Assembly: GCF_016859285.1 (NCBI RefSeq)
Contig: NC_053414.1
Span: 27,858,261-27,922,260 of the forward strand
Source of the DNA: Xiphias gladius
Taxonomy: Eukaryota > Chordata > Actinopteri > Istiophoriformes > Xiphiidae
Length of the DNA: 64,000 bases
Reading direction: 5' to 3'
Notes under the pieces: model-generated
What the model saw: the letters and a program-made list of their open reading frames with translations, nothing else
The model's database searches: none
Told to the model about the DNA's origin: nothing
Part shown: positions 34,241 through 56,806 of the stretch, one piece after another
Position numbering within the stretch: position 1 is the first letter of the stretch
How the letters are laid out: each line of letters begins with the position of its first letter
Position numbers and translations under genes: made by a program

Positions 34241-34246
34241 AATAAA
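34241..34246 (+). terminator. noct: noct poly(A) signal AATAAA
   Basis: AATAAA lies about 435 nt after the noct stop codon and is followed by a T-rich segment. Confidence 0.65.
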
Positions 34247-34259
34247 GTATTTCTGCTGT

Positions 34260-36935
34260 TCACTTGTGCTTTTGATTACTCTTACTTTTCCAGTGTAGTA
34301 TTGTGTAGATTTCACATTTACTCTCTCCGACTACTCAGTCAGCGGTTTGCTAATTACTTGGTGGGTTAGGAATTAAAGGGCTGATCCACCCAATTTACAG
34401 AAAAAAGATTTTCTCAATTACCTCTAGTGGTTTTTAACCAGATATCTGCCTCCCCCTCAGAGCAAATGAGGTGAACGGAACTTTGTTTTTGGTGCTCAAA
34501 GACTTGAAATATTACATTTAAAAAATTCAACAATAGCAATTCTTCTCCAGAAGAATTTTAAATCCAGTGTCCTTGTTACTCTGATGGACTTTGTTGTGAA
34601 CAGTGTTCTTACAAAAGAAAGTCCCTATAAAACTTTCCAATGCTCTCAAAAAACAGGGTCTAAATCTCATTCAATGTAAAGGTCATGCCTATCCAAAGCT
34701 TTGTGGACTGTGAACGCAGTCACACTGCTGTCTAAACAGTAACACGGTGAAATCTGCAACACAACCAACTGGAGTGTAATATGCAACTTTTTTTTTTGTG
34801 TCATTTACTGACAAAAATTACCAAATCACTTCTGACAGTTTTATTAACTGAAACAGGACTGTTAAACTGGAGACAGTCAGAGGGCTGTCAGATCACTTGG
34901 CAGAACTTTTAGGAAGGGAAATGAAGACTATCCTATAGCCAGGTACTTAGGTCCCTATACAGTATCAGAGCACGCTATTGTTCGACATGGGTACTGTTTC
35001 ATGTTCCTGTTTTCATTAGGAAATCATACTGTAGTACATCACTGACTTCTGGCAGTTTTTTTTTTTTTTTACATTTTGGGCTTTCCAATTTGCTTCTTGT
35101 CCTCTCTCATCCACTTGTGTGATTTCCTGACCTTCACCTGACCTGACTGACAAATCAGCATTTCTGTTGATGCACATTTTTTGTATTGCTAATGTCTATT
35201 TTAGATTTTAGAGATGGGTTAGACACCACAAATCAAAAAGTACCTTACGTGAGGAGTGTCACATGTGCTGCATTCTTATAGATCTTATCCGTGTTCACCA
35301 GCAGGAGCTTCTTTTCGGCTACAGTGTAACTGAATATCACCCTGACATTTGTTTCAGTGCTGAATCTTATCAGTCTGTCTAATCATGGGGACGTGATTTA
35401 TCTTGGTCAAGGATTCAGTGAAGCAACAAGATCTCTGAACTTGAGCAACTGGATGGCAAAACGTGCAAAGGAACCAGAACCAGTCTGCACTCAGCGTTCT
35501 GCTGATACATTGAAAAAAGTAAATGTTGCCACTGATTAAAAATGAGGTTACTGCCACTCAGATTTAGTTTTATAAAGAAATGTAGGCCACCATTCCTAGT
35601 TTATCTTGAATAACTGCTGATATGTACAAGTTTGGAAAAAATAAACTATGAAAAAAGTGTCAAGTAAGAAAATCACATTTGCAAGCAGGCCGAACAAAGT
35701 AACATCCCAAGCAGTCAATCTTGAGCACCCACACTCACATCGGCTTCAGTGTGAAACCTTAAAACCATGTTGAACACGACAACTGTCAGGTTTCAAATGT
35801 CTTTTTATATTTCAGTAAAATCTACTTTAATACACTTTGAAACAAGAGTACAACAAAATAGAATATACTTCAAATGTTGAATATACAAACAGTTCAGTCT
35901 GAACACAAACAGCTTTCTCTCTACAATCCCTCTTTTAAAGATAAAAAAAATAAAAATAAAATAATGACATGTAGGGCCACAACGGCATTGACTATTCTGG
36001 CAAACTGTTTTAAGGGTGAAATAAAGTTACCTGGGATCCACAGTGGTTTTATGTCTTTCGCAGCCATTTTGCATAAACTTTAAAAAAAAAAAATAATAAT
36101 AATCAAATAACTGCTTAATTTCATTGTGATCTCTGAGTTTCCATACACTGCTGTTACTATTTGGATTCTTTTCTTTCCAAGACATGGCAGCATGCACTGG
36201 CTCTGAGTCACATTCTTTGCATTTGCATGCAGCCGGAGTGTGTAGGGTTGTGAAGAGGAGAGGAAACAAAAAAAGACAGTCAAGAACCTTTTTGTCAAAT
36301 AAATGTGAATTACAAGCCTAGAGATTTTCTTAGAAGCTGGCAGACTCACTGCAAGCAATCTGGTCATTGATCTACAACAGGTTACTGTTTCTCTATATAA
36401 GCATTAACAGCCTGATAGAGACAGAGGAACTAATGATTAAACAAATATTAGATCCCCTAGTTTCAATAATACTGTGCTTGGTACAAGGTATCAAAACACA
36501 AAACAAATTTCAGCTTACTGTTCAAACAATATATGAAAAAGAAAATTAAAATCTAAGGCTGCTCTGTTAACTTTAGCTCCGTAAACTGTATAGTAGATAT
36601 ATATATAAATATGTACATACACAACCATTTTCTGTCTGATATCGTTCCTTGTTAGAGCTTCTTTCAGCTCCACTCTCTCTCTTTCTCTCTCTTGTAGCAC
36701 CACCCACACTTGATCTGCACAGTGATATAAGTAAAAAAAAAAAAAAATTTAATAAGTTGCTGGTTTTAATATCCGTAGAGGCAAAATTGGAAACATACTG
36801 TACTCTACAAAAGCTTCATTACCCAATTTGTTTCTTTTAATTTGAAAGTTCGCACTTTGGTTGGTTGAAATGATTTGCCTCATTTTGTAGTGTTTTAGAG
36901 GTTTTTTTTTTGTTTTTTTATAAACATTTTCAAGG
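34260..36935. other. Intergenic region between convergent noct and elf2
   Basis: AT-rich DNA with scattered homopolymer runs. I see no exon, RNA gene or transposon with recognisable ends. Part of it may be an extended elf2 3'UTR. Confidence 0.5.
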
Positions 36936-36938
36936 TTT

Positions 36939-36944
36939 TTTATT
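36939..36944 (-). terminator. elf2: Candidate elf2 poly(A) signal
   Basis: TTTATT on the plus strand is AATAAA on the minus strand, about 380 nt past the elf2 stop at 37321. Later signals towards 35.8 kb are possible. Confidence 0.45.
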
Positions 36945-37320
36945 CCAAATCTGAGTCAGTGATAACTATCCATTAGAAGGCATGAACTGTAGTGATCAAG
37001 GTTGGTCCCTTTACCTTTCCCAACAACTCCCTTTAAAGTCTGTGTGTATTCCTATGTTGCAGGGTGCAGTTTGGGTTCCAGACAACACTGAGGGGTTTCA
37101 GTGTGGTTGTAGAAGGAGATGGGCTTAGTTCAGTTTAAGTCCTAGGCAGCAACAGAGAAGGTGTGAAGACAGGTTGAAGACTAAGAACAGGCCTTCAGGA
37201 GTCTTTAAAGTCTCACAGACTGCTGCTGGTTATCACAAGAGTAAAAATGACTTCAGACATGTACAAACTAACCCTCTCTGGCAGAGAGGGAGAAGATGGA
37301 TACTGGTACATGTTTGTATT

Positions 37321-46265
<8,945 letters not shown>

Positions 46266-49200
46266 GACTCATGCTCCTCGGGGATCACACGGCCAGCGAT
46301 TTGCAGCTCCTATGTCTGGTGGCCTCCACCTGTTGGGCAAAGAACGTTCCCTGGAGAGACGAGAGGCACTTGTTAAACAAAACTCTGATTAAAACGACAA
46401 ACTCTGTAACGCAACAATAATATATGACCAGATTTTGTCAAAAGTGAGTAGAACTGAGGTCAGCCTATTTTCCTCTTCAGTGTGATCAAAACAATTAATG
46501 CCTGACAGTTTCAGACTTGCTCATTTCTAGCTGACAATCCTCTTGTGCAGAAAAATCTCCCTGTGGGGATCCATCAAGAAATACACTTTGGGTAATTTTT
46601 TACTGTACAGATCTGAGAGCTCTAGCAATCTTCTCATCTCACTCTTGGCAAGAAGGCAAATAAATAAATTTAAAGTATCATCAAGTCCACATACTTTACT
46701 GTGAAGAAAAAAGCGGGTTACTGAAGCATTGTGAAATCTTGACACACACGCTTCACAAACTGAACTATTCCTTACAAAATAAAAGTAATGTGACCAAAAA
46801 AATTACTACACCTTCCTCCATCTGTCTTAACTGTAATCCAAGGCCTCATTAAGGGCCCAAGATCTTTTGCATCTCTTTCATCTCTTCCCCTCTGACTTCA
46901 GCCTGCAGGAAGTGCCTGTCTGCTATTACAGGAAGAAATGCACTCACAGGAAGCCAAGTTATTCCCTCAAAAACATGCACACAGTGTCCAGTGGAAGATT
47001 GAGGCAGGGTGGACTGGAACCATGGTAACAGTTGCTAAGAACCACAGGGCCTTCAGTTCCTGTTCTGTGCTGCTCTGCATGGTGACAATAGGTTATAAGA
47101 CAAAGGAAAGGCCAGAGCATGGAATAACAGGCAGACACACATACACAGCATGACGCCATTTCAACTGATGCTCCACCTACCCTTACTTTGCTCGGTCTTC
47201 AAAGGGATTTCCTGGACACTGACCTGCTGGTATGTGATGCATTCTTCCAATTGTGAGTATTCAGCGTTCAAAATGGAGTGTAAAATGAATAAAATTTAAC
47301 GTAAACGGCTGTTGAATCATCAAACAAGCGTCTGAAACCCCCTCCCACCAAATCTTTACAACATCAGAAGTGACTGTTCCCTAAATCTCTCCCTAGAACA
47401 ACAGTGTAGAGTGGGCTGTGGACAGATATTCCATATATGGTATATCCTGATATATTCCATATATCAGGAGTATGGATGGTCCAAAAACCAAAAACACAAA
47501 AGTTTGTTGGCTCAAATTTAGAGCGAGCTACAAATATTAGCATGTACAAACTATCTTACTACAGTAGTAACTTAACCCAGCATTACTTCCAAGGCCAGGG
47601 AACATTTCAAACTACATTATTTGAGGGGTTACAGGTTTTGTTAAAAATAAATAAATAAAAAGCCTCATTCACAATGACACATCCACTGCGTGGGAGCTGA
47701 TCCTTGATACTACTATATCAGAGTTTAGGGTAATGTTAGCGGCTCTGTCCTGCTTTTTATTGGATTTGGGAAAGTTTCCAGCAAACCCATTTAAACTCGT
47801 TCTCCAAATAGCATTATGTTTATTAAAAAACAGTGGTTATCCTCATCCTAAAATCCTTTTTTTTTGTGGCATTAAAAGTGAAAAGTAGTAGTAAAACATA
47901 CTAATTGAAAATATGCATACTATAAAGCATAAATCTAACATCTGTCTTGCCTGTTCATGTACCTTACCTAAGCCAGATGGGGTCATGTTGGGACAAAATA
48001 AGTCTGATCTTACATTTTTCCTTATCATACTTTGTAATAGTAGGGGTAGTGAATATTTAAGATCCTTTACAGGATTTTTAATTTTAAAACAAGCCAATAA
48101 ACAGTCAAGAAAATATCATTTTCCAGCTAGAAATGAGCAGCTGCTGTTGTCTATCTGTGTCTGAAAGTAGGGACTGATTATTTTGAAAATTTTGAGAGGT
48201 AAATATGCCCCCGTTTTCTTTGCAAACTGCATATGTGGAATGCAAGAATGGAAAGCTTAAAAGGTGTAACGACAGTAACTAAAGGAGACAGGGCGTACAA
48301 TACTTAAAGCAGCGATTGGTCAAGTGCGTGGAAGTGACAGGGCTTGAATTTCTTCCTGCAAGCTCACCTTTTTCAATCTTCGCACGACTACTTCCATCAG
48401 TTTTTATGTGGAAAACCAAATACAACACCTTTAGAAAGTGTGCGTCATTATTCCTACTAGCCCAATCCTCACATCTCCGCCCTCTCTATGACGGTAGGCC
48501 TTTCAATCTGGCTTCAAGTGTTTTAGTGCACAACAGCTATAAACACTTTTGCCTTCAGACGTGTTCAGACAACACATGTACAAAGTAGTTCATCTCAAGT
48601 ATACTGGGCCCTTTATTTTCAACTAAATGAGGTGGCAAACAGAACAAACTCTATTCTCCTTTTCAACCAAAGCACATCTCCCCACTTGTCCTGCCTAGGG
48701 TGCCCACCCTCTGCTTAAAGGTAATCCTACACAAAAGTTCTTTAAATTCTTCTGTAGGCACAAAGACAAGGATTAGGAAAAGACTCTTTCTCACTGGCTC
48801 TTCCCTACATTTTCAGTTTACAAGCAGTAACATATTTCAAAATACGCAGAGCAAAATGTAAAATTCACGCCGGATCCAGGGCATTTTTAATTTTGTACAA
48901 ACCTAATGAAGCAGTCTGACTGTACAATGTCCTCTGACATGGTGTGTATGAACACATGCTAGGTTACTCTAACTGCTGTATAATGGATGAACCGTGCTGT
49001 GCCAGTGCTCTCTCTTCTACTGAGACCAACATGCTATCAGCTCAGATGGAAATCCTCCGTTCAATTATTTAAAACACATACAGCAGGCACTCATCTACAG
49101 AGTTGTACATACTGATTATGGAGGGGAATCTAGAGTCCCAGAAAATCAGAACACAACAGGTTGACACTTTATACTACCCAGTTACTTTTCTGAAGTTGAA

Positions 49201-50636
49201 ATATAAAGGCCCCAGAGGAATAAACCAACTCTCTCCAATCTCTATTTCTTCTCATCTCCTATTCTATCTTCGCTTGAATATTTCATGCTTTATCTGTTGT
49301 TTGATGTTTTCTGCTCTCTGGCACAGACACAGGCTGACCAAAGAAAGGCGTATACATGTGCTGCGCTATGCGCTGTTATTTTACTGTTAAACTGGCAGAA
49401 GTTATGATGTAAGTTCATGGAAAAGTTAGAGATTGTGACACATTGGGTTTTTGTAATCTATTCAGCCTATCTAACTCCTTTCATTAGAAAGCCAGTCAGA
49501 AAGAGATTGAGTGAAAGGGAGCGTCTAAGTGCAGAGTCCTGATTGTGGTGTCTGTACTGTATGTTTTCCCCTGGTCAACCGAATGACCTACTAATACAAC
49601 AATCACATAAGTGGACAAATGCAGACCCTCCAACAACTGCATAATACAAAGTGCAGTGTCACATGGATTATGCAACATGCTTAGTGCAGGGAGAGTCCTG
49701 AATTGATGACACGCACACACACAGAGCAAACACACGCACAAGATCTGCTGGGAGTTGAGACTCTTAAACAGGACTTGCAGGTTGCATTGGTTAAAACAAG
49801 TATTGCAAGACCTGCTGGACAACTCCAAACATGTGGCTGCCTTGTCGTTTCTCACCTCAAACACAAATGAGTCAAGAGCTTGGCTTATTACCGTTTCAAA
49901 CTATTTCATTTAGAAACTACGCAAAGGAGGTGATCATTTTACAGGTCAAAAAGAAGTCCATCAATGTGACCTTTTCACTCCTTATACTTAGCTACTAGTC
50001 ATTTTAGTATCCTAGGAATTGTAAGTAGTCCTGCTGCAATGAAAATAATTTTGGATAAGAGATACAGCTACGTGCCTTAGCTATAATTGTGTTCAGTTCA
50101 CTTTTGACTTTTGATTACCAGAGTGACAAGTAGCTTGATTCTATTCCAAATGTTGCTCTCGTCATGGTGAGTCAGTAGCAGTCTCAATACCTCACAAGTT
50201 ACAGCACAGTCATCCTGACAGGCCAACTTTCCCACCCCCACAACCCAACAAACACATCAAAACTAAAGGGAAAAAATACAAACTTGCCTTGTCACAGAAA
50301 AGTCGATGTGACTCATAACGCAGGCTTGCATCTTTACTTGTCTGCTGTTTAAAAATCCACAAAGAGACAAGCAGAAGAGTGAAAGAATGATGCTTTTTCT
50401 TGCGATGGTAAGGGAAAGCAACAGAACATTTTCTGTCTCTCTCTCTGTCTGTCAGACATTCTCCCACACCTCTTCTCTGTCTGACTTCCATCTTTCCATC
50501 CATCTGGCCTGCTGTTCACCTCCTCTCTCTGCCTGCATGTTCTCTGTCTGACTGTTCCCTGGTTGGAAGGAACCTCTCAGAGCGACTCAGCACTTCTCAG
50601 ACCCTGCCCTGAGCTCAGATCACATGACAAGGGTGG

Positions 50637-50638
<2 letters not shown>

Positions 50639-50716
<78 letters not shown>
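50639..50716. repeat. (CA)n microsatellite
   Basis: About 38 uninterrupted CA units inside the elf2 intron. A second CA tract follows 97 bp later. Confidence 0.97.
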
Positions 50717-50718
<2 letters not shown>

Positions 50719-50808
50719 CACATGATCTTTCAACAACAGAGCTTTTGTTCCAAGTAACAGGGGCTGCTGGTAAAGATACAACGCCCTGCCTTGTGACCTG
50801 CCCTGCCC

Positions 50809-50812
<4 letters not shown>

Positions 50813-50887
<75 letters not shown>

Positions 50888-50888
50888 A
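50813..50888. repeat. (CA)n microsatellite
   Basis: A second long CA tract, in the same orientation as the one at 50639 and separated from it by unique DNA. Confidence 0.97.
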
Positions 50889-52909
50889 CAGATGACATAA
50901 CAATCAAACACATGGCAGGGTTTACTTGATATCCATCCAGCCCATACCCATCAACTTCACTGTAACTCAGCAGCTACAATGTTGTACTTAAGCTGTGTTT
51001 TTTCTCTCATGACTCAATAATCATTGCACTATTCCTAATGCTAGTTCCTTGTGACTCATTTCCAGTGCTTTGAAAGGTTTACGGTATTTGGTATAAAATG
51101 ATCTGGGGTCAGAATAAACCTGAAACGATAAACGACTATGAAAATTGCAGATTAATGTTCTCTCGATGTACTAATTGTTTCAGCTTTAAATTTGTCCTGA
51201 TAACCACTGCAATCTTCAACATACACACTACAAGCTTCCCTTTGTAAAATCCAATCCCAGCCTTTTTGCTTTAATTGTATCAGCACTTGCCCTCCTCTCC
51301 TGTAACCGGTCACACACCCATCTCTCCACGGTAGCAATCCCTGCACTCAGTGTCTGTATCTGGTCTTTTATCAACAGGCCTCTCATGTTTTAGCTCCGAA
51401 ACAGAGCACTCAGGCACGACTGTGGCCACCCGGCAGAAACCTTCAGACCACAGTTCAACTGTTAGCTCACACTGCAGGAGATACCGGCTGAGCAAAAGGC
51501 AGGCTGGTCAATCATTTACCGGTACAAAGCAGACACAATACCCTACAGCTGATACAGGAGACAAGCAGGTCCAAGTCTCTGGCCTCTGTACACTAAACAA
51601 CACTACTTCACCACACACAATCAAAACTGTAAATTCCAGCAGCCTGCAGACCTGTAACTTAAAAAAAGAATACTGTGCTACATTAGTACATTAGATGTTG
51701 CTCATTTATATTGTCTTCAAAGACAGTAACCACAGGTAGGTGGCGACTGCATGGATATATATACGAGGAACTATTCAATATTTTTCAACAAACACAAATT
51801 GAAAGTTTTATTTAGTGTTTTAAATGATTACTTGAACATGAATTATTTCTCATTTTAAGAACTGCTTTATCATTTGAGTAGTTTCTCAGTTGAAAGGCTT
51901 TTTTTCTTTTCAGACAAAGCAGTTATAGTTTTAGGACACTTTGAGCTTAGTTTAGATGAACGTTTTTCATTCTTTTTTTGTCATTTGACCCTTTTTTTTT
52001 TAAAAGTAATTATTAGTTAAAACATGAGCATGGAAAAATCCAATAGTTTTTGCTCCCCATTCTCCAAATAAAGTAAATCACATTGAATGTCAAAAAGTAG
52101 TATAGGGAGGGAAGTAAATCTTCACACCAGCTGTTAACTAATTCAAATTTTCAACGAGCCATGAGAAAATGGAAGAAACTACTGACAAAGTCTTACCATG
52201 TTGAGAGAATGCCACCGGGATCAATGGCCTACTCATCACCACCTGCTCCTACGTTAAATTGCATATTGCAGGCTAACAATACCATGCCCTCACTTGCTAT
52301 CCAACAAAGCCAACATAAGTTTACGTGTGTTGACACTAATCTTGTTTAATTGTGGCAATGACTCTGACACATTTGGGGGAAAAAAAAAAAAAAAGGTAAA
52401 CAGGTCATAATACCTCTGACACATAAAAAAAAGGTAATGAGGTCAGATCCAAAATCAAAGTGGTTACGATTACAACCCCCGGCTGGCCGCCTGTTTTCAC
52501 TGCTTACAAATGAAGAGCTATGAAAGACAACAAGGAGTATGTAAGGCATGTACAGCCAGTGACAGGGGGAATCCACTGTTGCGTTGGTACCTTTGCTCTT
52601 CAGTGCGGCTAACCTTGTCAATAAATTATTAGCCAGCACTTTCTTTATTTACATACAGTTGCTTAACAATAGTATAACTAGCCGGCGACGAGATCTTGCG
52701 CTAGAAGACGCGTTTGAAGAATCTGACATTCTGAGAGCACGTCGCACACATGCGGCGGCTAAAGAGGAAAAAAAACCCAAAACTAAATATTGACATTAAC
52801 TTAGCTAACGTTAGCTAGCTTAGTTAGCATTGTGACAAAAACAAGCTGTCAGAGAAGAAACACAACACACCATGTGGTTAATGCTGGCTAATCAGATCAC
52901 CTCACTTAC

Positions 52910-53008
52910 CGTGAAATCCTTGTCTTTGCTTCTAACTGGTAACCAAGTTTACAGGGAGCAGCCTGTCGTTAGCTGGCTGGCTAAAGGGAGTTTGCTCTGT
53001 GTGTGTGG

Positions 53009-53050
<42 letters not shown>

Positions 53051-53136
53051 CATCCAGTAACCTCTCTCTCTCCTCCTCTCTCCGGACGACTCTGCTCTCC
53101 TGCGGACCGACAGGCGGAGGAGTCCAGTTGCTATTG
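52910..53136 (-). promoter_or_regulatory. elf2: Distal elf2 promoter and non-coding first exon
   Basis: On the minus strand a CCAAT box (ATTGG on plus, about 53132) precedes a GC-rich stretch. A strong donor (CACG then GTAAGTGAG) lies at 52909. This fits a non-coding first exon of the long isoform, with a start site near 53.05-53.10 kb. A CA-repeat (about 53002-53048) would fall in this 5'UTR exon. Confidence 0.55.
53002..53048. repeat. (TG)n microsatellite in the elf2 5'UTR exon
   Basis: TG dinucleotide tract just downstream of the inferred elf2 transcription start. Confidence 0.9.
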
Positions 53137-53139
53137 GTA

Positions 53140-56100
53140 ACGCTATCTAACCTCAGGCTAGCTGTCTGTTATTCATAATGAGGTGCCCTGGCGCCCGCAG
53201 ACGGATGAGTACGAAGACCTCGGCGCTCCTGGTGTCTCCTGTGGGACAGTAAACGAATGAAGGTGCCGCCGTGGGGGCTTCGCCACTCTGCTAATGGAGA
53301 CTGACTCCGTTGTCAGTTTAGTCTCCGCTTGTTCGGGCAAATTACACTCGAGACGTCACGACGTGCAACAAACAATCAGGGCTCATCAGGATAAACTCAG
53401 CCATTATTTTTTTTTCTTTGTTTTCAAACAACCTACATTCTGTTCCATTCCGCAAGGTAGAACCAGCGGATAAATAGTGTTGTTGTTTTTTTTAAAGAAG
53501 GTATTTTCTTGCTTCTCTTTGCCTTGAGGCAGTAATGATAGTCATTAGAGTCAGAGGTTGAAAAAAAAAAAAAAGAAGAAGAAGCTCATAACAAGCTAAT
53601 ATCTAAATACCTGGACCAATAATCAAATGATAGCTGTCTGTCTCCACCAAGCGGTCAGTACACTAGCACTCACTTTAGCACGGTCGTTCATTAGTAGGAC
53701 GGGTCCACACAATATCAGGCACAGCAAAACCTAGTTGGTGTTTTATACATGACTTTATTTAAAGTGTCTATGTGAACACATTATCATGACAACAGAGACA
53801 ACATCCTCAAGTGAAACGGGAAAACTGGTAGGCTATATTAACTATTTCATATAGTGATATAATTTATTGTCAATGTGTGATAGTTTATGCAGTGCACCTA
53901 TAATTATATTTAAAGCAAAGCATCCATCTACAAATCTTAGAGAATTGAATGCATGTTACTATTCAATATAATCATCTAGTGTAAGCGTATAAAGGACCTA
54001 CTTATAATCTATTTATCGATCTGTTTTGCACAAGGTAAAATATAGACAACAGTAACACAAAAAATAGAAATTAAATATGCGCCAAAATATGAGCATACTA
54101 TTGATATCATTCTTAAAAAGCAAATATCAGCATTGGTGCAGTATTTTTCACTGATGTTTTTGTGATGATTTCTTCTAGGAATGCATCCCTTAATATAATT
54201 TTAAAGTTAGTGTTTATAATGGTCTAATGGTCTTAAAATGCTTACGTACCTCAAGATAGCCATGCCTGCACCTTCATTTGTGCTATGACAGAAGTGAGGA
54301 GAATGTCTATCTGTATGGTATCATTTCAGCTGAAAACATGCTGAAAAGTGCACCCCCCCCCCCACTTCAAAATCATGGTAGAGTTTGTAGATATTGGTAG
54401 GCTAACACACCATCACAGTAACAACAGACCACTTCCAATGCCTATTGTAACACCTTTAAAGAAACTTATGTTCCATTTAACTGGTCATGAAAAGCTTTTG
54501 CAAGTGTCACCTAGAGGACAAGAGACATAATGGGAATCATTTTACAACTGCTAATGCAGATTGGACAGGAACAGAAGGAGAACATACAAGAAACTCTGTA
54601 ATAACATTTCAGAAAGGACACATTAGTTGAACCAGTGGTTAGTTCTCTTCGTGTTGTTTTCATGGGTCATCTTGGTTTGACTGACAGATAGGCGAGTGTT
54701 GTGGAAGGCACACTGTCATGTCATGACTGGGCGGTCGCCACCATCGTCGTCTCTGTGGCTGCTACAAAAAAAGCACAGCACCAGTTTTTGTACAGTGGAC
54801 ATTCATGAGTTTAATGTACACCACTCTGTGATTTTGCAACATCCTTATCCTAGAGTTTTAAATAAGTAGAATGGACATTTGGTACATATCGGTGCAGCCT
54901 TTAGAACTTGCATTATTAAACACTTTCTGTAATAGGCTGTCCGATCAATTTCGAGGGCGAGTAGGATTTAAGGAGTGCTCTGAGAAAAGTGTGTTCTAGG
55001 AGTGTTCATGAGTCACACTGGCCTCACCAACGCTGAGCATTTAAATGAAGCTGTCTGAGAATAATACTTATCCTGAAGATGTCCATTCTACTATCTCTAG
55101 CTCTACACAGACAGCTGTCGTTGTGCTGCTTTTAACTGATTACCTTCTTAACTGTACTATTACATCACTGAGCAGCTTTTTACAGTCCAGATAGACACCT
55201 TTGGCTCTGTGGATATAGGCAGAAATACAGTACATCTGGTCAGAGCCAAATACAGTGTAGACTCTGGTTCTGTGATCTTTTCAAGGGATAAAGTGAACAG
55301 CAGTGGTTATCGATTGAGCCACATCGTGTTCTTTATTATGTGCTGTTAATGTGATGCTTAAAAAGGAATGTTTATCTAAATCTAGAAATCGGGAAGCCCT
55401 CACAAATGCCCTTCTTCCTACCAGCAATATTTTTCTTTTTGTAAGATGTTGCTTCGTATGCTCTTTTTCCCAAGACTCGACATAGCAAAAACTGTAAACA
55501 AAACATGAAGAGACTGAGCTCGCATCAAATGGAAAATGTTAAGCACATCTAACTTAACATTTTCCATTTGATGCAAGCTCAGTTTATGTGTTTCTAGTTA
55601 GCTTTCAAACTGAAAGGTCCTTTATTAGAAAGATTTTAAGGTCGTAGCTGGGGCAGTTATCGTTAAAGATAAATGTCAGCCCAGAACAAAGGAAACACAG
55701 GTTGAGAGTAACCCTGAGAAAATGTCCACCCTCACAGTTAACTTTGGGAGAAGGGTCCTGTATCAACTCTGACACAAACCTTTATTAAAGACTAATTAAG
55801 GGCCAGATCTGTTTTTTTTATCCGATCATCTTCATAAGCCTTCTGTGTATTGAAACACATTAATCCATGTCTGTCATTGCCGCTCTGACAAATGTTCACT
55901 TTGCTGCCATCTGGTGGCTGAAATCCTGAAGGATTTATAATGGGAAACTATTTTGTCTTCCAGGCAAAAAATAATCTGGAAACATTTTAGTCCCCCTATT
56001 TAGCATTTACAAGCAATGGATTAACATTATAATGTCATCACAAGCCGATGTAAAAGGACATATTAAGTGTTTATTAACGTATAGAATTTGTCAACAATTA

Positions 56101-56800
56101 TAACTTTACTTATGAAGACATTTTATATTTTTACAACTGTATTTTACTATGTTGTCATTAATTTTCTGTTTATAAAGCAGCCTCCACATTCGGAATTACA
56201 GTTGTTGGTAAATACATTAATGCACATGCATAGCTGCTTACGACTACTTTATAGTGTGTTATAAACTATTAAATTTTTATGTGCTGCTTATGGATGCTAA
56301 ATAGGAGGATTTAAAGTAAAGTGTTAACGTAAAGGGGATCTGAGGACAAACCTTCCACCAACCTACCCTACTTACCTTAGTCCACTGTTTTTCAAGTGTT
56401 GTCTAATACAAGCCGTAGCAGTGGTTGTCATTATTTAAGCCATCAAAACAGCGTTAACGGTACATTACGTCCATTTGGACTGTAGATAATGAACATAATA
56501 TGGAATTAACTGTGCATTATTGAAATTTCCTAAACTGGCCAGGCACAAGTATTTCTTATTTGACATCACTGTATCATGGTTAAATTTGAATGATCTACTT
56601 GTCAGTCTCACAAGTTTGTTTGAGCTTAGAAATATCAAAAATGCTAAAGTTTTGCGGGCTGATGAATGTGGGTTAATTGATTGTTGAATAGTACTGTACT
56701 GATTTCCCTGCTTTAGATTTAACAGGACAACAGGAATATATAATATGTAGAATTAAAGTAATGCCCAAAACAGGCATGAGGTGTTCAAAAACTGTTGACT
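53140..56800. other. Intergenic region between elf2 and mgarp
   Basis: AT-rich, no recognised exon. It contains the strong hairpin at 55.5 kb. Possible mgarp poly(A) signals in minus orientation (TTTATT) occur near 55621 and 55781. Confidence 0.5.
55513..55583. repeat. Near-perfect 31-bp inverted repeat (hairpin, 9-nt loop)
   Basis: The left arm (55513-55543, starting ACTGAGCTCGCATCAAATGG) and right arm (55553-55583, ending TTTGATGCAAGCTCAGT) are reverse complements with one mismatch and a loop of 9 nt. It has the size of a microRNA precursor stem but the arms are more perfect than usual. No known microRNA is recognised. Confidence 0.85.
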
Positions 56801-56806
56801 GGCAGC

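Larger units (their letters stand above)
46340..52905 (-). other. elf2: elf2 first intron
   Basis: About 6.5 kb without recognisable exons. It holds two long CA microsatellites near 50.6-50.9 kb and a palindrome-rich AT stretch around 47.43-47.47 kb. Open frames over the CA tracts are repeat artefacts. Confidence 0.5.

Noticed and set aside
47428-47470. AT-rich palindromic stretch in the elf2 intron
   Set aside because: Short arms of simple TATA-type sequence; no sign of function beyond composition.
50615-50913. Minus-strand frames of almost pure Val-Cys repeats, near 100 codons
   Set aside because: They are translations of the (CA)n tracts and carry no other coding evidence.
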